From Brassica napus (Eukaryota; Streptophyta; Magnoliopsida; Brassicales; Brassicaceae): a stretch of 64,000 nt of DNA. Numbering within the stretch: the stretch's first letter is position 1; the number at the start of each line of letters is the position of its first letter. A program made the translations under genes and the position numbers. Shown here in pieces: positions 1-8,914 of this stretch. The stretch is taken from assembly GCF_020379485.1 (NCBI RefSeq), contig NW_026014848.1, positions 62,001 to 126,000 of the forward strand. The letters are read 5' to 3'. A model generated the notes under the pieces. It made no database searches and was not told the DNA's origin. It saw nothing but the letters and a program-made list of their open reading frames with translations.

Positions 1-126
1 TACCGGCGTAGGCACGGGTTTGCAGGTAAACTGCGGATTAGAAATCATTTCGGTATATCGCGGATCGGATGTGCCTTCGTCCACAACCATGTTGAAAGAC
101 TGCGGAAAAGGCTTGCTTTCGTCCAT
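1..126 (-). CDS. 5' end of a possible host gene, cut by window edge
   Basis: An ATG at 126-124 on the minus strand opens 42 codons that run off the left edge without a stop. The peptide starts MDESKPFPQSFNMVVDEG and is hydrophilic and rich in Pro, Asp and Glu, with no signal peptide or membrane segment. I do not recognise the family. A normal gene is favoured by the open frame, the leader-like CT-rich sequence just upstream, and promoter motifs within 150 bp. No retrotransposon homology is apparent, unlike nearly everything else in the window. It could still be a chance open frame because so little of it is visible. Confidence 0.5.
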   Translation of the reverse strand, partial: MDESKPFPQSFNMVVDEGTSDPRYTEMISNPQFTCKPVPTPV

Positions 127-300
127 CTAGGGTTCGCTCAGGGTTTGTGCCTCCCGTCGTCGTCTATTTATCTAATCTCTCTCTCTCTTTATATATATAT
201 ATAATATATGTCACTGGGCTTGTTCAGTTCGGGCAGATGGCCCAGATCTAAACCCAATAAAGCAGCCTATATAGTTTTAAGTCCGACCAGTCCTTTTTTT
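127..300 (-). promoter_or_regulatory. Leader and promoter of the left-edge gene
   Basis: Reading the minus strand towards the ATG at 126, there is a TATA-like CTATATAG (267-274), two site II type motifs (TGGGCC at 244-239 and AGCCCA at 220-215), an AT dinucleotide run (about 189-209), and a CT/GA-rich tract (about 175-190) as in many plant 5' leaders. Site II motifs are known from promoters of plant housekeeping and growth genes. The assignment is an inference from motif order and spacing. Confidence 0.4.
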
Positions 301-1055
301 TTGTCAACACAGCCATAAAAAAACTTAATAATTTGCCTTCTTTAGAAAAAAATCATAACTCGCACTGAACTATATTTGCGAAGTGATTTACCACATGTTC
401 TTTCTACAATAAATTTTACAAAACAAATTTGACATAGCTACTGAAATTGATGACATGTCTTTTCGCTTAATATGACATGGACAATTGCATTTAATGTTAA
501 TTTATATTTTTGGTAAACATTTTAAAATATGGTAATAACTCATATATTACATTTAATTTCAATTTATGTTTTTGGAATTTTTTTTAGAATATGGAAATAA
601 CTCATAAATCATCATTAAAGTAAATATATTCAAATATGACATTATAAATTTTGAAAATAATTTAATTATATATTTTAAAATTATACAATTTTATTACTAA
701 AATTTTCAAAAATGTATACAATTTTTTTAGAAAATTATAAAAATCTAATCGTAAAATCATTATTTTCTTATATATCTACAAATTTTATAAATATTGATTA
801 ATTTTAATTTTGGTAATTATGCAACTTTTACAATTTATTTAATATATATAATTAAAATAAATAGATAGAAAAATCTATCTAAGATTATAATTTCAAATAT
901 ATACATGCACATTCTTAAATATTGTTTTTATGTTTAATTAAATCAAATTTATATTAAAATATTGATACGAAAAAAGAAAATTTATAATATTAATAAAATT
1001 TTATTTTAAAATATAATTTATATTTATCTGTTAAAAAATATTTTAAATTTTTCTA
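301..1055. other. AT-rich non-coding DNA, probably Helitron interior
   Basis: This very AT-rich stretch has short homopolymer runs and no supported gene on either strand. Because a Helitron-like 3' end follows at 1056-1083, it is probably the body of a non-autonomous Helitron. I could not place a 5' TC end with confidence. Confidence 0.35.
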
Positions 1056-1083
1056 CTGCACATGGTGCAGGAAGACACCTAGT
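1056..1083 (+). mobile_element. Helitron-like 3' terminus
   Basis: A perfect 6-bp stem with a 3-nt loop (CTGCAC-ATG-GTGCAG, 1056-1070) is followed 8 nt later by CTAG (1079-1082) and a T. A short hairpin near a CTRR end inserted before T is the classic Helitron 3' end. The element's 5' end was not found, so this is a terminus only. Confidence 0.45.
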
Positions 1084-1243
1084 TTTATTTAAATAACTAG
1101 TGTTTGATCTAGTACTACTTACAGGTAAATAATTTCTTAATTTACATATGTATTAAGACTACAATTCATGGATGTAAGATTCGCTGAATAGTATATCTAG
1201 AAAATTACAACGACAGTAAGTTAAAATACTTCCATTAACAGTA

Positions 1244-1960
1244 TTACCTTATTTTGTCCATATAGCACGACTGATATGCCATCTTTATGTTTCTTAATAT
1301 GCTTGAGCTAGTTTTTTTTCTCTTTGATGTATGTCCATAATAAACCAAAAAAGTATCGGCATAAGAGTTGGGGTTGCTCTTGTGGATGGCGGGAGCTACC
1401 CCTGAGATCCTTTCTACCATGGACTGCATGGCATCGAGCCTCTTGGAGAACATCTGCTCAGGGTAAGCGACCATTGAAGACTCTGCTTTTTTGGCTCCGT
1501 CAGGTGCTTCTTTATCGGGTTCTGGCTCAGATTCGCTGTCTTCGACGTCGTAGTTCTGAGCATCTTTAGCCTTTTTGTGCGCTGATGCGTGTCCTCCCGA
1601 CGCTGTAGGTGGCAGATTCACACCCGTTCCGGAGTTGGGTGTCTCCATAGTCGGCATAGGATGGATCTGAGCCCGAAATCAACGCTTCTTGTTACTCGCC
1701 GTGTTGAGGGCTTGGTTTTCATCTCGGAGGTTTAGATTCTCCGATTCGAGCTTCCCGACGCTCTACTCTAGTTGCTTGGAATGTTTGTTGAGCTTCTCCT
1801 TCAAGCTTTGGACTTCCGAGGAGAGTTCAGGATTAGCCTCCTCCTGCATTTTATGTAGCTCGGTTACTTGACTTTGCAGACCATCGATTTGCCTTTGGAG
1901 TTTGGCTTCTCTTTGGGTAGCTTCGGGTAGCTCGTTCTGCTCGTCCACCGCCATTATCAT
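1244..1960 (-). pseudogene. Tat-like Ty3/gypsy gag N-terminal fragment
   Basis: One minus-strand frame runs from ATG 1960 to 1244 with two in-frame stops, a TAG near 1765 and a TGA near 1680. The start MIMAVDEQNELPEATQRE leads into a coiled coil, then an acidic stretch, then VAPAIHKSNPNSYADT, typical of the N-terminal part of gag in Tat-lineage elements. Homology ends after about 1330, so the rest of gag and all of pol are missing. The ATG is just downstream of a primer-binding site and LTR at 1976-2177, which fixes the start and orientation. It is a dead fragment. Confidence 0.7.
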
Positions 1961-1975
1961 GTAGTTTAGATTACT

Positions 1976-2177
1976 CCCCTCCTTCTAGCGCCAAACTGTT
2001 AGGGGATTTTTATGTAGGATCTTTGTGAGTACCACAGAACGATGGACAAGGCTGGTTTTTGTATTGATTTGCAAGTAAGAAAGTAGAAAGAGACGTTTTA
2101 TTAGATCAAAGAGCTGGAACTACAACAGTTTTGAGTAAGAACCCTAGTTCTAATCTCTAAGTCTCGAAAGTGCAATT
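1976..2177 (-). repeat. Partial 5' LTR and primer-binding site of the same Tat-like relic
   Basis: On the minus strand the LTR end (TGTT at 1997 on plus) is followed by TTTGGCGCTAGAAGG, a primer-binding site starting with TGG (complement of tRNA CCA). The LTR matches the start of the LTR at 8126-8628 (TGTTAGGGGATTTTT..., GTACCACAGAACGATGGA). It breaks off near 2177, where family A sequence begins. The primer tRNA is not identified. Confidence 0.65.
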
Positions 2178-2789
2178 GATTAACGGAACCCGAAACCTGA
2201 GTGGATTTGTTATCTAGGTGCATACGAGAGTTGGTCTAGGAATTTGGTTGAACATAATTGATTAGGACATTAACGAATTTCTGAAGAAGCATCGATCGAC
2301 GCTCTGGCCAGATCGACGCTCGTTTCTGGTCCGCACGCGAAAGCTGGAACACATGAGTTAGACAGCTGATTAGCAATTGCATGCGAAAGCTGGATTGCTA
2401 CTTATTAAAATCGAGTTCAAGAATTGAATCTATAAAACCCTTAGCATCCTTGATTGTAGTATTGAATCTCTTGATTGATAAATCTCTTAGTCTAGCTATT
2501 TCTCCTAATTGGTTACAACCTCAATCAACCAATCGAACAACTACTTTTTTCACCTTGCATTCATTTATTTACTGTTTTATAAACTGTTTGCCTAGCTTAA
2601 TCTTGATTTCTATAGTCTATTGTGTGCCCTTGCTCTCTGGAACAACATCAAATTCAAATGAGCCTAATGAATAAAGGTGTCACTATATGATATCAACAAT
2701 GAAGGCTTCAAAGTAATATACTTACAGGAGGAGTGTAACCGAGATTAACTTACGAGTGTGCTACCAAGAAGTACAAAGCAAACTCAGCA
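2178..2789 (+). repeat. Family A (Athila-like) LTR/leader fragment
   Basis: Non-coding DNA resembling the 3' half of an Athila-type LTR. It contains the ATCGATCGACGC motif near 2291 that marks family A elsewhere in this window. The 5' part of the LTR and the gag region are missing, and the sequence jumps to protease coding near 2800. No gene is seen here. Confidence 0.4.
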
Positions 2790-3131
2790 GGCATAATCTA
2801 GAATGTTAAGGTGGAGATAGGGGAATGTACTATCCCTGTGGACTTTCATGTCGTGGAGATCAAATCAGGCAAGACATCTTCTCTACTTTTTGGAAGGGCA
2901 TTCATGGCTACAGTAGGGGCAGTTTGTGATCTAAAGAAGAATAAGATTTGCTTGACGAATGTTGATGAAAGATTCTTCTACGATCCTGTTGAAAAGAATA
3001 AGAGTACCACACCAGAATCAACCGACGAAAACTCAAACACGTGGATCGATAATCAACATCAGCGAGCAGGTATATCGTTCTACCTTGTTACTTATGCACT
3101 TATGATTTATTTCCCACCAAACTCCGGCTAG
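2790..3131 (+). pseudogene. Family A aspartic protease C-terminal fragment
   Basis: The frame reads VEIGECTIPVDFHVVEIKSG, then SSLLFGRAFMATVGAVCDLKKNKICLT. This parallels the protease region at 61150-61320 (VPVDFYVQDIKLN..., LLLGRAFLSTVGAVCNL). The N-terminal half with the catalytic aspartate is absent. It is the remnant of a gag-protease gene of an Athila-like element that lost its 5' portion. Confidence 0.6.
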
Positions 3132-3815
3132 ATAAACACTAAGGACAGTGTAATCTATGTCTGGTGGAGGTTTATTGATATTTATTTTATCTATGAGTTT
3201 TATAAAATGTTATCAAAAGAGTTTTATTGAGTCAAGAAGGAGACAAAGAACTATTAAATTTTTCTTATTATCTAACCACTCTCTAGCACCATTCTTAGAT
3301 TTATTGACCGCAGAGTGTACTAGAGATGCTAAAGCGGGTCACCAGCCAATTATCCACACTTGCTGATATTGTTTGAAGGAACCAAAGCTGACCTCCAACC
3401 TAATTGAGCTTAATCTGCTTGTCTTCGGGCTTGGTATACATTGGATTGGATTCCTCCTGCAAGTCCGGAAGGTAAGAAAGTATGTGTGTCGCTATTCCCC
3501 CCTCACTCCCCTTCAGTTTTAAAAAGGATAAGAACAGAATTTGGTGGCTACAACCATTAAAGCTTGATTCATTAAAATTCTAGAAAAAAGATAAAGGTCA
3601 AAAAGAAGTGAACAGGATCTAGTGGCTACAACCATTAGAGTTTGATTCATGGAAGCATGTCCAAATTATCTCTGTCAATTAAAAAAATAAAATGATACCC
3701 TTTAGAAAAGGGAGACATTGGCTGAGAAGAAGTGAGAAGAGAGAGAAGAAATGAACTAGATAAGACTACATGTATGTTCAGATACTTGCTTGAGTAAGAG
3801 TCCATGTGTCCAGTG
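3132..3815 (+). repeat. Family A non-coding 3' tail
   Basis: Bases 3060-3300 align closely with 63760-64000 (ATATCGTTCTA.CTTGTTAC, GGACAGTGTA..CTA, GTCAAGAAGG, CTAACCACTCT). This identifies the untranslated 3' region of family A. The rest contains a near-duplicated phrase, TGGCTACAACCATTA, at about 3542 and 3621, and no gene. The last five bases (CAGTG, 3811-3815) are the target duplication of the next element. Confidence 0.55.
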
Positions 3816-4319
3816 TGTTTGGGGATTTTTTGTGTAGGCTCTTTTAGAGTACCGCAGAACAATGGATAAGCTAGAGAATCGTATGTGTTTTGAGTAGGTT
3901 TGTATGTTTCGTGAGGATTTGGGTAAAGTAATAAGAAGATAGGCTTAAAGAAACATTTTATTTGGTAGAACAAGCGAGAGTAAACAAGGTTACAAAGTAT
4001 TAGGTAAGAACCCGAATTCTAGCTGTCTAACCCTAGTCTGTAAGCCTTAGAGAAGTCGATCCTTTGCTTTTGGGACTTAGGAGCCCTTATATAGTCGCCT
4101 TGAAGTCGGTTTGATTTAGATTGAACTCTTCCATATTCGAAAATATGGAAGGTTCTCCTAATCAGAAATCTTCCATTTCTCGGAAGAGAGGTCGGTCCCT
4201 GGGACTGGTCCCAGGGTTCCTTTTAGCGGGGACCTGGAGCATTCCTGTATCGGGGACCCGGGGGTCTGGGTCCTGCCTGGAGGCTGGAGGAAATGATACC
4301 GAGGTATTTTTCCCTAACA
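3816..4319 (-). repeat. 3' LTR of the Tat-like element
   Basis: It matches 8126-8628 along its full length and ends in CCCTAACA on the plus strand. The outer end reads TGTTTGGGG where the partner has TGTTAGGGG. On the minus strand the purine-rich stretch AATAAGGGGCAAAC (4320-4333) lies immediately upstream, as expected for a polypurine tract. Confidence 0.85.
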
Positions 4320-4792
4320 GTTTGCCCCTTATTGCTCGATTTCGTCATCGAACTCGGGGAATAACCTGTGCACTCAAGTCAACCGGGGTTGCTCATTCTC
4401 AGCAGGCTCCCCTTAGGCAGGACTCCGCTTCATCGGTCCTGAACCCGTGCAAGGATCGGTTCCAACTTACTTAGTTGGAGCTTGATAGTAGCGTCTTGAA
4501 TTTTCTGGAGACGTTGAGGCTGGGGAGAGTTCTTGTTGAAGAGAACCGGAGTCTTTTAAGCTAGGATCCTTTGAACCAGAAAAAGGCGGGAGCGTGATCT
4601 GAGTTGCGTTTTTCCTTCCTGGATCGGATTTCCTTCATTCTAGGCTGGTCACCCTTTGTTAACGATTCTCTAGGAGATTTGGAAATATTTAGGATGCACA
4701 GCGCTTCTCACCAGATCATCCCTGATTTGAGAAAGATGAATTCTGATTTACCCTCTCTTCCGGCCCGCTCGTAGGTGGTCGCTGTTGGACCC
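4320..4792 (-). other. Untranslated 3' tail of the Tat-like element
   Basis: Between the nested insertion (from 4793) and the 3' LTR lies internal non-coding sequence of the minus-strand element. No supported gene is present. The purine-rich end next to the LTR serves as the polypurine tract. Confidence 0.5.
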
Positions 4793-5105
4793 AATTTTTG
4801 TCCATATACTAATGGGCCGCGACCGAATACACGGGCCTTAGAGAGCTGAAGCCTACAACGAGAATACGAGTTCGAAGAGGTCTCGCCGAGGTCGCGGAGA
4901 TCGTCTACGTATATATAAGCCACCTTAACAGCTCTATCACCGCTTTCGAGAAAAACAATAAAGACCTAGTCTTCGCCCTAGCGGCGGCAAAAATCATCAT
5001 CAAATCAAATCCAAGCAATACCGGTCATCAAGCGAAGAGACTCTGGTTAAATGATAAACCGCCTCTTTCCATTTTCATTTAAATCAAAAGAGGCTGGGGG
5101 ACAAA

Positions 5106-5605
5106 TGTTGGAACCAATTTTGGTCCATATACTAATAGGCCACGACCAAAGACACGGGCCTTAGGGAGCTGAAGCCCACAACGAGAATACGAGTTCGAAG
5201 AGGTCTCGCCGAGGTCGCGGAGATCGCGGAACAGGAGACGAAGATCTATGAGCCGTTAAGAATATCACGGGATCGACTTACTACAAAGGAGGAAGGAGGA
5301 ACACGGAGAAGGAGACATTGAAAACACTAGAGAGAGATACACACATACATCGACCTTGTTTTCTCTCGTTCTTAGATTCTTTCTTTTATCGATCTCACTT
5401 GTGTAATTCGATCTAGTTCAACTTATTGTATTCGATTCTATTCATCAATAAAATCCATTTTACGTAATGGAAACTGTTAACATCGTTGTGTTCTAAAGAT
5501 ATCGTTGCCTACATCTTTTATCTTTCCTAGATCAAACTCCCAATCACTATCAAATACTTAGTGTAGATTTTAGGTTATATATTTTGGCGATTTTAGGTTC
5601 TATAT
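5106..5605 (+). repeat. LTR with adjoining primer-binding site
   Basis: The LTR begins TGTTGGAACC directly after a polypurine tract. It ends near 5605 before TTTTGGCGCCAACTGCGGGG (5606-5625), a primer-binding site beginning TGGCGCC. A short tandem duplication (TTTTAGGTT.TATATTTTGGCG) covers the boundary at about 5569-5613, so the exact LTR end is uncertain. Confidence 0.6.
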
Positions 5606-5682
5606 TTTGGCGCCAACTGCGGGGAAGATAAACGAAAAACATCTTTGCTAAAGAAACTGATTTAAGTTTCCTAAGCGCGATT

Positions 5683-7228
5683 ATGGATCCCAATCAGACC
5701 ACCGGGACAGCATCCTTCGACGGTCAATGACCGGTGTGATACCAACTGGGTTAGCGGGAACCAACGACGCGACCGAAACAGCCCCGACGCAACAAATCCC
5801 TCCAATTGAGACTTCAAGTCAAGATCGATCTCTTCCAATCAATCAGACATCAATCTCGGAACGAGCTGGAGCTCGAGTCTGGAACCGCCCTGGAGACAGA
5901 CCATCCTCCAACGACCTGACCCGATCCCAATCCAGACTGATTTCGCCGACTCCTCTAGCCCAAACTCGAGGAGAACTAACCGAACTCCGAGGAATGATGA
6001 CAACTCTAATCGACAAGATTCGTAGTCAAAGGATCGCCAACCAATCCAATGCTAACAGACTGGACCCAGCCGAAAGGGAGCTCGCAGAGCATCGAGCTGC
6101 AAACATTCGAGAAAGACATCAAATACCCCTCGATCCGTTAAGAGCGACGTCCAACCCTCAAAGCGCTGGACTGTTCGGTACTCCGGAGATCCCAACCGCT
6201 CGATCTGGGCGCTACATGGGAGAAATTCACAACGACCCTCGCCGCAAGGCATAACCCACCGAAGCTTAAGCTACAGTGGATTGGACCAAATCGATACTGG
6301 GCTCCCAACGCCCACGAAGGACTCCGATCCAATTCCAGAACGGATCAACGAAAAGGCAGGGGGAGCCAAGGACACGGATCCCACCACCGAACCATTCTAT
6401 CTCCGAGAATCTAACTCCATCCACGATGAGAACCTTCCATCAAGCAGGATTTGATAGCCCAACGGAACAAGCTCGGAGACACGACCTTCACGGTCCCGTC
6501 AATATCGACCCCCAAAGGGAAAACTTAGGGATCCCGAGTGAAACTGGGACGATTCAGAATTATATCGAAAGGAACGATGCCGAGCTCAAAAGGATACATA
6601 CGATCGTGCACATGGCTATCAGTTCTTCTCCTGATATCGACATGGTCATCGAGGAAACGAGGAGGACTCCATTCTCAAACAGAATCGCCAGTGTAAGGCT
6701 GCATCACGTTGGGAAACTGAAATTCCCCGAATACGCCGGAAACACAGAGCCGAAGGCCCATGTACGAGCCTTCCGTTTTGCAATATCTAGAGCACACCTC
6801 ACCGACGACGAAAAAGAAGCAGGTTGCTGCCGCTTCTTCGCCGAGAACCTCACCGGGGCCGCCCTCGAGTGGTTCGCCGGATTATAAGAAAATTCAATCG
6901 ACAATTTCACCAAGTCGGTATCCACGTTCCTCAAACAGTACTCAGTCTTCATATAGACCAGAGTTGCCGAAGCAGATATCTGGAATCTCAAACAAGCGCC
7001 TTTCGAGCCATTTAGAGCGTAAATAAACAAATCCCGCGAAATCAAGGCCAAGATCTCACATCCGAACGAAGTCGTGGCCCTCGCGGCACTAAAGAATGGT
7101 GTCTGGTTCTCATCCAAATTTAGGGAAGAATTGGCGGTACGAGAACTATCTCGTTGGATGACGCCCTACACCGAGCCTCTTATTTCGCCACCAACGATGA
7201 GGAGGTCGCAGCCTTGAAAGAACAGCCT
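5683..7228 (+). pseudogene. Tat-like gag, truncated and interrupted
   Basis: ATG 5683 opens MDPNQTTGTASFDG and meets TGA at 5728. A frame shifted by one carries the body with several stops, for example near 6252 and 6885. The recognisable gag core includes IEETRRTPFSNRIASVRLHH, VGKLKFPEYAGNTEPKAHVR, AGCCRFFAENLTGAALEWF and DDALHRASYFATNDEEVAAL. The same core occurs at 14091-14610 in the palindrome-LTR element ([29 protein letters not shown]), so the two are related Tat-lineage gags. Coding ends at the junction near 7228. It is non-functional. Confidence 0.75.
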
Positions 7229-7829
7229 TGAATTCTATCAGCCTTCTTCTCAGCCCCTCGGAGAGTTTGGAGCCGATCTTGAGGTTACGGGTCGAGTTTC
7301 CTTCGATCAACAGCACGTCATCCATATCTTCAATCTCGGGTTCTTCCGTATGTGGAGCCTGAGGCTTGCTTTGCGATGGTGGAGCTACCTCAGCCCATTT
7401 CTTTTGAGCGACATGGTAGAAGTGGCGAGCGGTTTCCTGATCTCCTTTAATCGCTCTAATGCCCCAGGGTGTGGGGAATATTATTATCTGGTGGAGAGTT
7501 GAGGGGACTGCCCCCATGCTGTGAATCCATGCTCGGCCTAGGATCCCGTTATAGGAAGAGTGGCAGTTAACGACCAGGAACTTGGTGTGTAAACTGACCC
7601 CTTCCGCGTAGGTAGGGAGGATGGTTTCCCCCGTTGTTCGTTTGATATCTCCGCTGAACCCGAAGAGGGGGGTCACTCTGCGTATCAGGTCATTATCCTC
7701 CAGCCCTAGACCTTGATATGCGGCATGGAAGATGAAGTTACAAAAACTACCACTCTCCACCAGTATCCTCTTGACCAGACAGTTTGCTATAGTAAGCGAG
7801 ATGACGAAGGCGTCATGATGTGGAACCAA
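7229..7829 (-). pseudogene. Protease region of the Tat-like element, truncated
   Basis: The minus frame gives VISLTIANCLVKRILVESGS, then GLEDNDLIRRVTPLFGFSGD and YNGILGRAWIHSMGAVPSTLHQ. This is the retroviral-type aspartic protease region of Tat-lineage Ty3/gypsy elements. The catalytic motif, normally D-T/S-G, reads ESGS here, so the aspartate is lost. Coding continues into the linker before reverse transcriptase and then breaks at the junction with the nested fragment. The first codons in the open frame may belong to upstream coding to about 7913. Confidence 0.75.
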
Positions 7830-7952
7830 GACCTTCTCTTGTTCTTCGACTGTGAAGCATATCTTGTCGGTCCCAGGGTGTTCCGACTTGATGGTTTCAG
7901 GGTCGTTCCCTAAACTGTTGGTATTGACGGCGGGTTGGCTTACATCACCTGC

Positions 7953-8087
7953 CTACAGCCAACCGAATATGACGTCGGCTTGATGTAGTTTAGTTTCTCG
8001 GCTTTGCAAGTCGCCGGGTAGCCCCTGGGGCTCTGTTTTTCTTCGAACGGCTTCGGATAGCTCGCCGCACTCATCCATCGCCATCAT
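7953..8087 (-). pseudogene. Gag start of the Tat-like element (44 codons)
   Basis: ATG 8087 gives MMAMDECGELSEAVRRKTEP and ends at TAG 7955-7953. The start resembles the gag beginning at 1960 (MAVDEQNELPEATQRE) and lies 18 bp from the primer-binding site, which fixes it. The remainder of gag has been deleted, and the sequence jumps to protease-region coding. Confidence 0.65.
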
Positions 8088-8104
8088 CACGTAGTTAGAT
8101 TACT

Positions 8105-8628
8105 CCCCTCCTTCTAGCGCCAAACTGTTAGGGGATTTTTGTGTAGGCTCTTTTAGAGTACCACAGAACGATGGATAAGCTAGAGAGTCGTATGTGTTTT
8201 GAGTAGGTTTGTATGTTTCGTGAGGATTTGGGTAAAGTAATAAGAAGATAGTCTTCAAGAAACGTTTTATTAGGTTGAACAAGCGAGAGTAAACAAGGTT
8301 ACAAAGTATTAGGTAAGAACCCTAATTCTAGCTGTCTAACCCTAGTCTCTAAGCCTTGGAGAAGTCGATCCTTTGCTTTTGGGACTTAGGAGCCCTTATA
8401 TAGTCGCCTTGAAGTCGGTTTGATTTAGGTTGAACTCTTCCATATTCGGAAATATGGAAGGTTCTCCTTATCGGAAATCTTTCATTTCTCGAAAGAGAGG
8501 TCGGTCCCTAGGACTGGTCCCAGGGTTCCTTTTAGCGGGGACCTGGAGCGTTCCTGTATCGGGGACCCGGGGGTCTGGGTCCTGCCTGGAGGCTGGAGGA
8601 AATGATACCGGCGTATTTTTCCCTAACA
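8105..8628 (-). repeat. 5' LTR and primer-binding site of the Tat-like element
   Basis: The 503-bp LTR (8126-8628) has ends TGTTAGGG/CCCTAACA. The primer-binding site, read on minus as TGGCGCTAGAAGGAGGGG, lies at 8122-8105. CAGTG follows at 8629-8633 and is identical to 3811-3815. Confidence 0.88.
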
Positions 8629-8633
8629 CAGTG

Positions 8634-8914
8634 ATCGATACTCCCAAGGTAAAGCCTACACCTTTATTTGATATGTATGAAGTGAGGTAGACATGATTAG
8701 TTAAGTTGTTTGCTGCTATGGAATTGGTTGTTATGCTAGGTTATTGCATATAAAGTACCTCTAAAGTTGTGATTGATTTGATGTGGTTTGCAATACTGTA
8801 GAGGTGATGATATGAGTTCTTAAATTGTGTGAGTCCCTGCTGTTTTCAAACCACTTTTAGAGAGATTGCCGTTTCTTTTGCTTGGGGACAAGCAAAAAGG
8901 TAAGTCTGGGGAGT
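8634..8914 (+). other. Family A 3' tail with polypurine tract
   Basis: Non-coding continuation of family A after the Tat-like insertion. It ends in AAGTCTGGGGAGT (8902-8914), a polypurine tract immediately before an LTR starting TGATATACC. The phrase GGGGACAAGCAAAAAGGTAAG just upstream is similar to the end of the Athila element at about 50306-50330. No gene is seen. Confidence 0.6.

Larger units (their letters stand above)
4793..7228 (+). mobile_element. Nested plus-strand Tat-like fragment (LTR pieces plus gag)
   Basis: Starts with TGTTGGACCC at 4793, matching about the first 113 bp of the LTR at 5106. It then diverges into a leader/tail segment with TATATATAAG (4909-4918) and a purine tract AGAGGCTGGGGGACAAA ending at 5105. 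A second LTR, primer-binding site and gag follow. The fragment stops inside gag at about 7228, where minus-strand protease sequence of the host element begins. No target duplication is visible because the right end is lost. Confidence 0.6.
3816..8628 (-). mobile_element. Tat-like LTR element, deleted, with nested insertion
   Basis: Two LTRs of about 503-504 bp (3816-4319 and 8126-8628) in minus orientation bound this unit. CAGTG flanks it perfectly at 3811-3815 and 8629-8633, proving one integration event into family A. From the right: 5' LTR, primer-binding site, a 44-codon gag start, a large deletion, protease-region coding, an inserted plus-strand Tat-like fragment, a 3' tail ending in a purine-rich tract, and the 3' LTR. 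No reverse transcriptase or integrase remains. Confidence 0.85.

Noticed and set aside
4121..4474. 117-codon frame (and its counterpart at 8430-8690)
   Set aside because: Lies in the LTR pair of the Tat-like element and runs over the LTR boundary into unrelated DNA. It has no coding features.
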